Source: JAKAXS01 sp965279065
GTDB lineage: Bacteria > Pseudomonadota > Alphaproteobacteria > Rhizobiales > Hyphomicrobiaceae
Assembly: GCA_965279065.1 (NCBI GenBank)
Contig: OZ257134.1
Coordinates: forward strand, 4,067,223-4,131,222
Length of the DNA stretch: 64,000 bases
Direction: 5' to 3'
In this document: one piece after another, positions 52,683 to 62,486 of the stretch
How positions within the stretch are numbered: the first letter of the stretch is position 1
Layout of the letters: each line of letters opens with the position of its first letter
The notes under the pieces: model-generated
What the model was told of the DNA's origin: nothing
The model's database searches: none
What the model saw: only the letters and a program-made list of their open reading frames with translations
Program-made: the position numbers and the translations under genes

Positions 52683-53767
52683 GGCACCGGGCTCGCAAGA
52701 TAGCGATCGATCTGGTCCCTCATGATCGACGTCATGTCATCCCCCGACTGCCAAGCCCTCTGCCAGGCAATGGTCTGTTCCACCGCCGTACGCAGGCTCC
52801 AGCGCGGCATCCATCCGAGCAAGCCCTGCGCCAGCGAACTGTCGAGCCGCAGCAGCCCGGCCTCGTGCGGCTGGTCGCCGTCGCCCGCCACCTGGTTGAC
52901 TGTCGCTTGCCCTCCCCAGAGTTCGGCTGCAAGCTGCGCCACTTGCCCCACTTCCGCGTCCCCGTCCGAATTCGGGCCGAAATTCCAGGCCCGGTCAAAT
53001 CCCGAGGCGGCCTCGTCGAACAGCTTGTCGCCCAGCATGATGTAGCCCGCGAGCGGTTCGAGAACGTGCTGCCAGGGCCGGATCGCGCGCGGGTACCGCA
53101 GTGTCACGGGCCTGCCCTCGGCAAACGCAATCAGGCAATCCGGGATAAGCCGGTCCTTTGCCCAGTCGCCGCCGCCGATCACGTTGCCGGCCCGCGCCGT
53201 TGCAACGCGCGCCGATTGCTGGAAATACGACAACCGGTAACTGGCCGTGACGATCTCGGCCGCAGCCTTGCTCGCGCTGTAGGGGTCGTAGCCGCCGAGA
53301 GGATCGCTCTCCTTGTAAGGATGCAGCCACTCACGGTTTTCATAAACCTTGTCCGTCGTGACGACGACAACCGCGCGGATCGAGGCAATCTCCCGCACGG
53401 CTTCGAGCACATGCGCCGTCCCCATCACGTTGGTCGCGAATGTGCCGAGCGGTTCGCGATACCCGTCGCGCACGAGGGGCTGGGCCGCCAGATGAAGAAC
53501 CATATCCGGCTTTGCCGCCCGCATCGCAGCGGACACGGCTTCGGCATCGCGCAGGTCGGCCCGCGTGTCGCTGGCCAGAAGCGCCGCCACGCGCGTCACG
53601 GAAAACAGGTTCGGTTGCGTCGGCGGATCGAGTGCGAAACCGTGAACTTCGCACCCCAGCCGGTGCAGCCAATGGCAGAGCCAGCCGCCCTTGAAGCCGG
53701 TGTGCCCCGTCAGAAAAACCTTGCGCCCGCTCCAGTCGAGCGTCGCAATGGTCACCACGTCCTCCAT
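52679..53767 (-). CDS. rfbG: CDP-glucose 4,6-dehydratase
   Basis: The 362-residue enzyme makes CDP-4-keto-6-deoxyglucose. The NAD motif VFLTGHTGFKGGWL and catalytic YDPYSASKAAAEIV (Tyr-x3-Lys) are present, together with the family sequence ARAGNVIGGGDWAKDRLIPD. ATG 53767 overlaps the rfbF stop by 16 bp. This is the committed step after RfbF. Confidence 0.95.
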   Translation of the reverse strand: MEDVVTIATLDWSGRKVFLTGHTGFKGGWLCHWLHRLGCEVHGFALDPPTQPNLFSVTRVAALLASDTRADLRDAEAVSAAMRAAKPDMVLHLAAQPLVRDGYREPLGTFATNVMGTAHVLEAVREIASIRAVVVVTTDKVYENREWLHPYKESDPLGGYDPYSASKAAAEIVTASYRLSYFQQSARVATARAGNVIGGGDWAKDRLIPDCLIAFAEGRPVTLRYPRAIRPWQHVLEPLAGYIMLGDKLFDEAASGFDRAWNFGPNSDGDAEVGQVAQLAAELWGGQATVNQVAGDGDQPHEAGLLRLDSSLAQGLLGWMPRWSLRTAVEQTIAWQRAWQSGDDMTSIMRDQIDRYLASPVP

Positions 53768-54522
53768 GGCGCTTTGCCCGACGCCCATAGCTCTTCAAGG
53801 TGGGTCCTGTCACGCAGCGTATCCATCGGCTGCCAGAAGCCGTCGTGCTCGAACGCCCTCAATTCACCGGATCTTGCCAACCCGGCCAGGGGTTCGCCCT
53901 CCCAGACAGTGTCATCGCCGTCGATTCGATCCAGGCAGGCCGGCGCCAGCACGAAGAAGCCGCCGTTGATGTAGCCGCCGTCGCCCTTCGGCTTCTCCGT
54001 AAAGCCCAGAACTTCATCGCCGTTCTTGTCGAGAGCGCCGTAGCGGCCGGGAGGGCGCACCGCCGCCACCGTCGCTTGCCGCCCGTGCTTCTTGTGAAAC
54101 GCGATCTCGGCGCCGATGTCGATGTCCGACACGCCGTCACCATACGTGAGACAGAAAAACGGCTCGTCCTTCAGGAATTCCGCGACACGCTTCAGTCGCC
54201 CCCCGGTCAGCGTGTGTTCGCCCGTATCGACGAGCGTCACGCGCCACGGCTCGGCCTTGCGCTGGTGCACATCCATCCGGCCTTCGATCATATCGAATGT
54301 GATATCCGACATGTGCAGCAGATAGTTGGCGAAGTATTCCTTGATCAGGTAGCCCTTGTAGCCGCAGCACACCACGAATTCGTTGACGCCATGCGTCGAG
54401 TACATCTTCATGATGTGCCAGAGGATAGGGCGTCCGCCGATCTCGACCATCGGCTTGGGTCGCAGATGCGTCTCTTCCGCCAGCCGTGTTCCGAGGCCAC
54501 CGGCCAGAATGACGGCCTTCAT
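53752..54522 (-). CDS. rfbF: Glucose-1-phosphate cytidylyltransferase
   Basis: The 256-residue nucleotidyltransferase makes CDP-glucose from CTP and glucose 1-phosphate. It shows MKAVILAGGLGTRLAEETHLRPKPMVEIGG, LTYGDGVSDIDI and GFWQPMDTLRDR. It is the first gene of the operon; GAGGATTC precedes ATG 54522. The frame to 54591 is an upstream extension without support. Confidence 0.96.
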   Translation of the reverse strand: MKAVILAGGLGTRLAEETHLRPKPMVEIGGRPILWHIMKMYSTHGVNEFVVCCGYKGYLIKEYFANYLLHMSDITFDMIEGRMDVHQRKAEPWRVTLVDTGEHTLTGGRLKRVAEFLKDEPFFCLTYGDGVSDIDIGAEIAFHKKHGRQATVAAVRPPGRYGALDKNGDEVLGFTEKPKGDGGYINGGFFVLAPACLDRIDGDDTVWEGEPLAGLARSGELRAFEHDGFWQPMDTLRDRTHLEELWASGKAPWRTW

Positions 54523-54612
54523 GCAGGAATCCTCGCGCGATTCGTTCGCCTTCAGCAGATTGCTGCTAACCACTAATTGAGCGCTGGTCAACGCCGCGGG
54601 ACGTCTGCGTTT

Positions 54613-57600
54613 CTACTTACCAACGGCAGACAATGCAGAGGGCGCCGGACTGGCCTCCGATGACCGGAACCGATGGTGCAGCCTGTCGAGCAGTAGGTAG
54701 ATCACCGGCGTCGTGTAAAGCGTCAGGATTTGCGACACGGCGAGGCCGCCGATGATAGTAATGCCGAGCGGACGCCGCAATTCCGATCCGGGACCTTCCG
54801 CCAGCGCCAGGGGCAAGGCGCCCAGAACGGCGGCCAGCGTCGTCATCAGAATCGGCCGGAAGCGTTCCAGGCACGCCTCGCGGATCGCCTCCTGCGGCGG
54901 CAGCCCTCGGCTCCGTTCGGCATCGAGCGCGAAATCGACCAGCATGATGCCGTTCTTCTTCACAATTCCGATGAGCAGCACCACGCCGATGAAGGCGATG
55001 ACCGAAAGATCCATGCCGGCGAGATGCAACGCCAGCAGCGCTCCCAGCCCCGCCGACGGCAGCGTCGAAATGATCGTCAGCGGATGCGCCAGGCTCTCAT
55101 ACAGCACTCCCAGCACGATGTAGACCGCCGCCAACGCTGCCAGGATCAGCAGCTGCTGCATGCGCGCCTGCTCCGCGAACGATTTGGCGTCGCCCGCCGG
55201 CTCGCCCCGGATGGACTCGGGCATCTTCAATTGAGCCAGCGCCCGATCGATCCCGTTGAGGGCCGTTTCGAGGCTGACTCCCGGCTTCAGATTGTAGCTT
55301 ACTGTCACGGCGGGGAAGGGACCCTGGTGATTGACGACCAGCGGCGCATAGTCGGTGCCCAGCGTCACCAGCGCCGACAGCGGCACGGCTCCGCCCGATT
55401 TGCTCGGGACGTAGATCTTCGACAGATCCGCAGCCTGCCGCTGATACCGCGGATCGATCTCCAGGATGACACGATACTGGTTCCGCGCTGCGTAGATCGT
55501 CGAGATCTGCCGCTGCGACAACGCGTTCGCCAGCGCCGCATCGATCGCGCTGACGTCGACGCCAAGCCGCGAGGCGACGTCGCGATCGATGGTGACGTTC
55601 AGCTGCAGTCCGCCCTGCTCGCGATCCGTCGAGGCATCGACGACGCCCGGCACGTCGCGCACGGCATCCATGATTTTCGGCAGCCACGTGACGAGATCCT
55701 GCAGCTGCAGGCTCCACACCGTGTATTGGTACTGCGCCTTGCCCTGCCGCGCCCCGGTGCGGATGTCCTGCGACGGCACCAGCCGCGTCTGCAGCCCGAC
55801 GACTTTCCCCAGTGGCCCGCGCAGGCGGTCGATGATCAGCGCCGTGCTCAAGCCGCCACGCTCCGCCAGTGGCTTCAGCGACACGAACATGCGGCCCTGG
55901 TTCATCGACGGGTTCGGGCCGCCGGCGCCTACGGAGGAGCCGATGCCGGCCACCGCTGGATCGGCCAGGATGACCTCAAGCGCCTTCGCCTGCAGGTCGG
56001 ACATGGTGGCGAAGGAGACGTCCGCACTGGCTTCGGTTGACGCCATGATCAGCCCTGTGTCGTCCGGTGGAAAATAGCTCTTCGGCGTCGCGATGTAGAG
56101 GTGCACGGTCAGGACGATGGTGCCGAGCAGCACCATCAGCGTCTCGGTTTTGTGATTGAGAACGACATCCAGCGTCCGGCCGTACCCCCGGATGATGCGG
56201 TCGAGTGCGCCCTCGAACAGCCGATCGAACAACGTCTGCCGATCCTGGCTGTGCGGCTTCAGGAAATGCCCGCAGATCATCGGCGTCAGTGACAGCGACA
56301 CCACCGCCGATATCGCGATGGCGAACGCCAGTGTCATCGCGAATTCGTGCAGCAGCCGGCCCACGATGCCGCTCATGAACAGAACAGGAATGAACGCCGC
56401 GATCAGCGAAACGGAAATCGAAATGACGGTGAAGCCGATTTGCCGCGCGCCGGCCAATGCGGCCTGCATCGGCTTTAGGCCGTCCTCCATGTTGCGATAG
56501 ACGTTCTCGATCATGACGATCGCATCGTCGACGACGAAGCCCACAGCAACGGCGAGCGCCATGAGCGTAAGATTGTTGATCGAGTAGCCTGATGCCCACA
56601 TCGCCGCGCACGTTCCCGCGAGCGACAACGGCACGGTCAGCCCCGCCGCAATCGTCGGCGTTGCGCGTCGCAAGAACACGAAAACGACGAGCATCACCAA
56701 AACGATGGAGAGCGCCAGCGTCTTCTGCATGTCCGCCACGGAGGCGCGAATCGTCGTCGTGCGATCCGCCAGCACCGAGATGTCGATGCCTGACGGAATC
56801 CACTTTTGCAATTCCGGCAGCATGGCCTTCACGCGATCCACCGTGTCCAGCACGTTCGCCGTCGGCTGTTTGGTGATAATCAGCAGTACGGCCGGTTCGC
56901 GATTGAAGCGCGCCGAGGAACGCGTGTTGCGCGTGCCCTGGATCACGGTGGCGACATCGCCCAGGCGAATGACGTCGCCGTTGTCCTTTCGCTTGACGAC
57001 GAGAGCCCTGTAGTCCGCCGGCTTGGAGATCTCCGTGTTCGCTTGCACCGCCATCGTCTGTTGCACGCCGTCGAGCGAACCGATCGGCGCCAGTGTGTTC
57101 GCCTTGTCGATGGCATCGCGGATCTCGTCCAGGCTGACGCCGAGCGACGCGATCAGCGACGGATCGGTCTGCACGCGCACCGCAGGCTGGTCGGCGCCAC
57201 TGACCGTCACTTCCGCCACGCCCTCGACCTGCGACAGCCGTTGCGCGATGACGGTATCGGCCGCGTCATAGAGGGCGTTGGTTGTGCGTGTCTTCGACGT
57301 CAGCGCCAGAATGATGACGGGCGAGGCGGCCGGGTTCACTTTGCGCAAAGTCGGCACCTGCGGCAGGTCCGTCGGCAGATCGGCCGATGCGGCGTTGATC
57401 GCCGCCTGCACGTCGCGCGCCGCGCCATCGACGCTGCGGTTGAGATCGAACTGCATCGAAATCGATGTCGAGCCGAGGGCGTTGACCGACGTCATCTCGG
57501 TGACGCCGGCGATTTCGCCCAGTCGCCGTTCCAGTGGCGCGGCCACGCTTGCCGCCATCGTTTCCGGATCAGCCCCTGGCCGGCTGACGTTGATGCGGAT

Positions 57601-57732
57601 CGTCGGAAACTCGATGGACGGCAGACTGGCCACCGGCAGTTTGTCGTACGCCACCATGCCGAGCAGAAACAGCCCGATCGCCAGCAGCGTCGTGCCGAGC
57701 GGCCGCTCGATGAAGATGCGCGACACGTTCAT
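54613..57732 (-). CDS. RND multidrug efflux permease (MdtC-like)
   Basis: The 1039-residue permease has the RND N-terminus NVSRIFIERPLGTTLLAIGLFLLG, a relay Asp pair in GFVVDDAIVMIENVYRN and KNGIMLVDFALD. It starts 2 bp after the stop of the other permease gene and has the same length, as expected for MdtB/MdtC-type heteromultimeric pumps. No outer-membrane channel gene follows. Confidence 0.94.
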   Translation of the reverse strand: MNVSRIFIERPLGTTLLAIGLFLLGMVAYDKLPVASLPSIEFPTIRINVSRPGADPETMAASVAAPLERRLGEIAGVTEMTSVNALGSTSISMQFDLNRSVDGAARDVQAAINAASADLPTDLPQVPTLRKVNPAASPVIILALTSKTRTTNALYDAADTVIAQRLSQVEGVAEVTVSGADQPAVRVQTDPSLIASLGVSLDEIRDAIDKANTLAPIGSLDGVQQTMAVQANTEISKPADYRALVVKRKDNGDVIRLGDVATVIQGTRNTRSSARFNREPAVLLIITKQPTANVLDTVDRVKAMLPELQKWIPSGIDISVLADRTTTIRASVADMQKTLALSIVLVMLVVFVFLRRATPTIAAGLTVPLSLAGTCAAMWASGYSINNLTLMALAVAVGFVVDDAIVMIENVYRNMEDGLKPMQAALAGARQIGFTVISISVSLIAAFIPVLFMSGIVGRLLHEFAMTLAFAIAISAVVSLSLTPMICGHFLKPHSQDRQTLFDRLFEGALDRIIRGYGRTLDVVLNHKTETLMVLLGTIVLTVHLYIATPKSYFPPDDTGLIMASTEASADVSFATMSDLQAKALEVILADPAVAGIGSSVGAGGPNPSMNQGRMFVSLKPLAERGGLSTALIIDRLRGPLGKVVGLQTRLVPSQDIRTGARQGKAQYQYTVWSLQLQDLVTWLPKIMDAVRDVPGVVDASTDREQGGLQLNVTIDRDVASRLGVDVSAIDAALANALSQRQISTIYAARNQYRVILEIDPRYQRQAADLSKIYVPSKSGGAVPLSALVTLGTDYAPLVVNHQGPFPAVTVSYNLKPGVSLETALNGIDRALAQLKMPESIRGEPAGDAKSFAEQARMQQLLILAALAAVYIVLGVLYESLAHPLTIISTLPSAGLGALLALHLAGMDLSVIAFIGVVLLIGIVKKNGIMLVDFALDAERSRGLPPQEAIREACLERFRPILMTTLAAVLGALPLALAEGPGSELRRPLGITIIGGLAVSQILTLYTTPVIYLLLDRLHHRFRSSEASPAPSALSAVGK

Positions 57733-57734
57733 GG

Positions 57735-60700
57735 CTACTCCGCCGGGTTCACCGCCGCCTGTGCCTCAGGGTCGTTGCGCGACAGCCGCGCGCGTAACCG
57801 CTCCATCGTCAGGTAGATGACGGGCGTGGTGTAGAGCGTCAGCAGTTGGCTGAGCAGCAGACCGCCGATGATCGTAATGCCGAGCGGGTTGCGCAACTCG
57901 GACCCCGTCCCGCCTTCCAGCGCCAGCGGCAACGCGCCGAACAGCGCCGCCAGCGTTGTCATCATGATCGGTCGGAAGCGCAGTGCCGCGGCCTCCGTGA
58001 TCGACTGCATCGGCGTCAGCCCGCGTGTTCGTTCGGCATCGAGCGCGAAGTCGATCATCATGATCGCGTTTTTCTTGACGATGCCCATCAGCAGGATGAT
58101 GCCGATCAGCGCCACGAACGACAGATCCTTGCCGGTGAGCATCAGCGACAGCGCCGCGCCGATTCCCGCCGACGGTAGCGTCGTCAGGATCGTGAACGGG
58201 TGAATGAAGCTTTCATAAAGCACGCCAAGCACGATGTAGATCGTGACGACGGCCGCGAGGATCAACCACGGCTGTCCGTCGAGCGATTTGGTGAACTCGG
58301 CCGCATCGCCTGAGAAGGTGCCGCTCACCGTTGCAGGCAAGTGAACGGAAGCTTTCGCCTGGTCGATCGCCAGCAGCGCATCGGATAGCGCTGCACCCGG
58401 CGCGATGTTGAAGCTGATCGTAACTGACGGAAACTGGTTCTGATGGCTGATGACGAGGGGTGCTGTAACGAAGTCAACCTTGGCGATGGAACTGAGAGGA
58501 ACCTGTGAAGCCGACGCCGCCGGTATGTAAAGGCGCGCAAGACGAGAGGGATCGAGCTGGTCCGCCTTCTTAGTCTCCAGCACGACGCGATACTGATTGG
58601 CCTGCGCGAAAATCGTGGAGACCTGACGCTGCCCGAAGGCATTGTTCAGCGCGTCCGTCACGGCCTGCATGGTCACGCCAAGCCGACCCGCCGTGTCGCG
58701 GTCGACGTCGATGCGTGCCGCCAAGCCGCCGTCCTGCGCCTCGGAGGCAACGTCCCGCAGCGCCGGCGACGCCTTGAGCGCGTCGCCTATCTTCGTCGCC
58801 CACGCGCTCACTTCCGTCGGATCGGTAGAAACGAGCGTGTATTGGTACTGCGCCCGGCTCGCCTGCGTCGAGATCTGCACGTCCTGCAGTGGCTTGAAAT
58901 AGACGGTAACGCCGGTGACTTTGCCTACCTCGCGCTGCAGCCGCTCGATGATGGCGCTGGCACTCGCGCCACGCTCGTCGCGCGGCTTCAGGATGATCTT
59001 CAGGCTTCCGGTGTTTTCCGTGGCATTGAGATCGCCGATGCCGACGATGGAGGCCACGCCGGTCACGTCGGGGTCCTTGCTGATGACCGCGCCGATGTCC
59101 GCCTGCAGCCGGCTCATTTCGCTGAACGAAACCTGCGGCCCGGCCTCGACCATCGCATTGATCAGCCCGGTATCCTGGTTCGGCAGGAATCCCTTCGGCA
59201 TGATGACGTAGAGCCAGATCGTCAGAACAACGGTCGCCAGCGTTACCAGCAGCGTCAGCGGCTGGTGACGCAGCACCCACTCCAGTGACCGGGAATAGCT
59301 GCGCACGACGCTGTCCATGCCGTTGTTGAGCGCCCGGCTAAACCGGTTGCCCCCTTGCTCTCCCTCGGCATGGTGACCGGCCTTGAGAAGTCGCGAGCAC
59401 ATCATCGGTGTCAGCGTCAGCGATACGACGGCCGAAACGATGACGGCGATTGTAAGCGTCAGCGCGAACTCCGAAAACATGCGGCCGACCAGACCCGTCA
59501 TGAACAGCAGCGGGATGAACACCGCGATCAGCGACAGCGTCAGCGAGATCACCGTGAAGCCGATCTCGCGCGCGCCGTCGAGCGCCGCCTGCATCGGTTT
59601 GACGCCCTTCTCCAGATGCCGCACGATGTTCTCGATCATGACGATCGCATCGTCGACGACGAACCCCGTGCCGATCGTCAGCGCCATCAGCGACAGGTTG
59701 TCCAGGCTGAAGCCGCAGAACCACATGACGCCGAACGTCGCGATCAGCGACACCGGCAACGCCACACCGGCGATGATCGTCGCGCGGATCGACCGCAGGA
59801 ACAGCAGCACTACCAGCACGACGAGCCCGACGCTGAGTGCCAGCGTGAACTGCACGTCGCGCACCGAGGCCCGGATCGTACTGGTTCTGTCGTGCACCAC
59901 CTGCAGCCTAGTGCCGGCCGGCATGGCGCGCTCCAACCGCGGCAATTCACGATTGATGCGCTCCACGGTGTCGATGACGTTGGCACCCGGCTGCCGCTGC
60001 ACGTCGATCAAAACCGCCGGCTTGCCATCGTAACGACCGTCGACGCGGACGTTTTCCAGGCCATCGACCACGGTCGCGACATCCTTGATCCGTACCGGCG
60101 CGCTGTTGCGGTAGGCGACCACCACGTCCTCGTACTTCGCCGCGCTGTCGAGCTGGTCGTTGGCGGCGATCGTGTAGGACTGGTGCGCGCCGTCCAGCGA
60201 GCCCTTCGGTCCGGAAACGTTGGCGGCGTTCACGGCCGTATTGATGTCGTCCAGGCTGAGGCCGTAGCCGGCCAGCCGCGCGTTGTCGGCCTCGATACGC
60301 ACCGCCGGCCGGATGCCACCTTCCACGGACACGCGGCCCACTCCCGATACCGAGGCCATGCGTTGCGCGATCAGCGTGTCGGCGAGATCCGACAGCTGCC
60401 GCATTGCCTGCGTGTCGGACATCAGCGCCAGCGTCACGATCGGCGCGTCCGCGGGATTGACCTTCGCGTACGATGGCGGATACGGCAGGTTGCGTGGCAG
60501 CGTCGAGCCGGCGGCATTGATCGCCGCTTGCACGTCCTGCGCCGCCGAGTCGATGTCTCGATCGAGCGTGAATTGCAGCGTGATGCGGCTGAAGCCGAAA
60601 GAACTGACCGACGTCATCGAATCGAGCGACTGGATCTGTCCGAATTGCCGCTCCAGCGACGCCGTGACGAGACGCGCCATGGTATCGGGATTGGCGCCTG

Positions 60701-60854
60701 GCAGCTGTGTCGTCACTTCGACTGTTGGGAAGTCGACCTGAGGCAGCGACGAGATCGGCAGACCGAGATAGCCCAGGAGGCCGCCGAGAACGCACGCCAC
60801 CGCCAGCAGCGCTGTCGCGATCGGCCGGCGTATGAACAGGCCGGAGACGCTCAT
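57735..60854 (-). CDS. RND multidrug efflux permease (MdtB-like)
   Basis: The 1039-residue permease starts MSVSGLFIRRPIATALLAVACVLGG. The relay Asp pair is in GFVVDDAIVMIENIVRH and the conserved Lys in KNAIMMIDFALD. ATG 60854 overlaps the adaptor stop by 4 bp. Together with the adaptor and the second permease it forms an MdtABC-like system, probably exporting amphipathic compounds. Confidence 0.94.
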   Translation of the reverse strand: MSVSGLFIRRPIATALLAVACVLGGLLGYLGLPISSLPQVDFPTVEVTTQLPGANPDTMARLVTASLERQFGQIQSLDSMTSVSSFGFSRITLQFTLDRDIDSAAQDVQAAINAAGSTLPRNLPYPPSYAKVNPADAPIVTLALMSDTQAMRQLSDLADTLIAQRMASVSGVGRVSVEGGIRPAVRIEADNARLAGYGLSLDDINTAVNAANVSGPKGSLDGAHQSYTIAANDQLDSAAKYEDVVVAYRNSAPVRIKDVATVVDGLENVRVDGRYDGKPAVLIDVQRQPGANVIDTVERINRELPRLERAMPAGTRLQVVHDRTSTIRASVRDVQFTLALSVGLVVLVVLLFLRSIRATIIAGVALPVSLIATFGVMWFCGFSLDNLSLMALTIGTGFVVDDAIVMIENIVRHLEKGVKPMQAALDGAREIGFTVISLTLSLIAVFIPLLFMTGLVGRMFSEFALTLTIAVIVSAVVSLTLTPMMCSRLLKAGHHAEGEQGGNRFSRALNNGMDSVVRSYSRSLEWVLRHQPLTLLVTLATVVLTIWLYVIMPKGFLPNQDTGLINAMVEAGPQVSFSEMSRLQADIGAVISKDPDVTGVASIVGIGDLNATENTGSLKIILKPRDERGASASAIIERLQREVGKVTGVTVYFKPLQDVQISTQASRAQYQYTLVSTDPTEVSAWATKIGDALKASPALRDVASEAQDGGLAARIDVDRDTAGRLGVTMQAVTDALNNAFGQRQVSTIFAQANQYRVVLETKKADQLDPSRLARLYIPAASASQVPLSSIAKVDFVTAPLVISHQNQFPSVTISFNIAPGAALSDALLAIDQAKASVHLPATVSGTFSGDAAEFTKSLDGQPWLILAAVVTIYIVLGVLYESFIHPFTILTTLPSAGIGAALSLMLTGKDLSFVALIGIILLMGIVKKNAIMMIDFALDAERTRGLTPMQSITEAAALRFRPIMMTTLAALFGALPLALEGGTGSELRNPLGITIIGGLLLSQLLTLYTTPVIYLTMERLRARLSRNDPEAQAAVNPAE

Positions 60855-62071
60855 GGCGCGGCGCTCGCGTTGTCCCGGTGGTGACGGTGCTCACCGTCGT
60901 GCTTCTTCTCGTGCGGCGCAGATGAGGCTGGCGCCGCGTCGCCGACCGAAATTTTCGCCCCGTCGGACAGCCGCCCGAAGCCCGACGTCACGACCTTGTC
61001 GCCTTCCGCCAGGCCATCGCTGATGACGGCGTCGCTGGCGGTCTGCTGCCCCACGTGCACCGGGCGCATCGCCACGCTGCCGTCTCCGGCCACGACGTAG
61101 ACGAACGTGCCGCTTGGCCCGCGCTGGATCGCCGGCGCCGGTACCGTCACGACGTGACTGAGCGTATCGACCAGCAGCCGCACGTTGACGAATTGGCCCG
61201 GCCACAGCTGTGTCTGCGCATTGGGAAACTCCGCCTTCAGGCGCACCGTGCCCGTCGTGGGATCGATCTGGTTGTCGATGACCTGCAGCACACCCTTGTC
61301 GAGTTCGGATTTGCCGTCCGTCGTGAAGGCGACTGCTGTCAGCTGTCCGCCCTGCTCGCCCTTGACCACCTGCGGCAATTGCTGCTGCGGCAGCGTGAAG
61401 ACGACCGAAATCGGCTTCACCTCCGTGATCACGACGATGCCGCCGGCATCGCCCGAGTGCACGAGGTTGCCTTCATCGACAAGGCGAATGCCGGTACGTC
61501 CGGAGATCGGTGCGACGATGCTGGTGTAGCCGACGATTGCAGTGGCGTTGTCCACTGCGGCCGTGTCGGATTGCACCTGCGCTTCCTGCTGTTGCACGAG
61601 CGCGCGTTGCGTGTCGATCTGCTGCTGCGATTGCGCCAGCGTGCCGACCTTCTCGTAGCGTTCGAGATCGCGCTTGGTATTGGCGAGCAATGCCGCATCC
61701 AGCGCCTTCTTGGCGATCGCCTGGTCCAGCTGGGCCTGGTAGGTTACCGGATCGATCTTGGCGAGCACATCGCCTTTGGTGACGTCCTGCCCTTCCTTGA
61801 AGTTGACGCTGAGCAGCTTGCCATCGACCTGGGCGCGAACCGTTACCAGGTTGCGGGCCTTCACCGTGCCCACGCCCTCCAGATAGATCGGCACGTCCAT
61901 CACCTTCGCGGGTGCGACTGTGACGGGAACGGGATCGCCGTTGTCAGCCGACTTGCCGTGCTGGCCGCGCCGCCCCGCTCCCGGATCGCCTGTCGGAAAC
62001 GCCCAGATTGCGCCGCCCACGAGGGCAGCGATCAGCACCGCGAAGGCGAGCGTGCGAACGACTCTTTTCAT
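60851..62071 (-). CDS. RND periplasmic adaptor (MdtA-like)
   Basis: The 406-residue adaptor has an N-terminal hydrophobic helix (VRTLAFAVLIAALVGGAIW), the lipoyl-like VTVRAQVDGKLLSVNFKEGQDVTKGD, a helical hairpin (EKVGTLAQSQQQIDTQRALVQQQEAQVQ) and barrel (YTSIVAPISGRTGIRLVDEG). The C-terminus is His/Lys-rich (EKKHDGEHRHHRD). ATG 62071 is chosen at the membrane helix; the frame to 62167 is an extension. Confidence 0.92.
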   Translation of the reverse strand: MKRVVRTLAFAVLIAALVGGAIWAFPTGDPGAGRRGQHGKSADNGDPVPVTVAPAKVMDVPIYLEGVGTVKARNLVTVRAQVDGKLLSVNFKEGQDVTKGDVLAKIDPVTYQAQLDQAIAKKALDAALLANTKRDLERYEKVGTLAQSQQQIDTQRALVQQQEAQVQSDTAAVDNATAIVGYTSIVAPISGRTGIRLVDEGNLVHSGDAGGIVVITEVKPISVVFTLPQQQLPQVVKGEQGGQLTAVAFTTDGKSELDKGVLQVIDNQIDPTTGTVRLKAEFPNAQTQLWPGQFVNVRLLVDTLSHVVTVPAPAIQRGPSGTFVYVVAGDGSVAMRPVHVGQQTASDAVISDGLAEGDKVVTSGFGRLSDGAKISVGDAAPASSAPHEKKHDGEHRHHRDNASAAP

Positions 62072-62486
62072 GAATGCGTATCCGTTGGCGGATCGAAGCG
62101 GTGGCGGGCATTGTGTACCGTCCGCGATGGCTCGGTAACGCGTCGAACGCGCAAATTCCGTCGCCACCGCGACATTTGGTCTAAACGGTTAAGAAAACTG
62201 CAGGTTTCGGCTTGGGTGAGGTGCATCAGTGATGCCGACGGGCTGCGTCAGGATCCATAAAGTATCTGATGCAACACTATGTCTGACGTGCCTTGGCGAC
62301 AAGCTTGTCGGCATCGGCTCCACCGGTCGCATGCGCGTTGACCTCAGAGTCTGACGATCACGCTTCATCCTGCTTTCAAATCATCCGATAGGCTTGCCCG
62401 ATCGCATATCCGGTCGCAGCGATATGACGAATGGGCTATATTGAATAGGCCTTCACTCCAACATTGTGTACATATATAGTAAACTT
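62072..62486. other. Divergent gap between the Mdt-like operon and LysR gene
   Basis: The 415 bp region should contain both promoters. CGACAAGCTTGTCG (62297-62310) is a perfect 14 bp palindrome. TGTACATATATAGTAAAC just before the LysR start is AT-rich and may contain its -10. No gene is seen. Confidence 0.45.

Noticed and set aside
59355..60884. A 509-codon plus-strand open frame opposite the MdtB-like gene
   Set aside because: It is rich in His, Arg, Gln and Asp in the manner of reverse-complemented RND coding sequence.
62297..62310. The 14 bp palindrome CGACAAGCTTGTCG as a regulator site
   Set aside because: It may be chance. It lies far from both starts, has no second copy, and matches no operator I know, so it is only noted in the gap entry.
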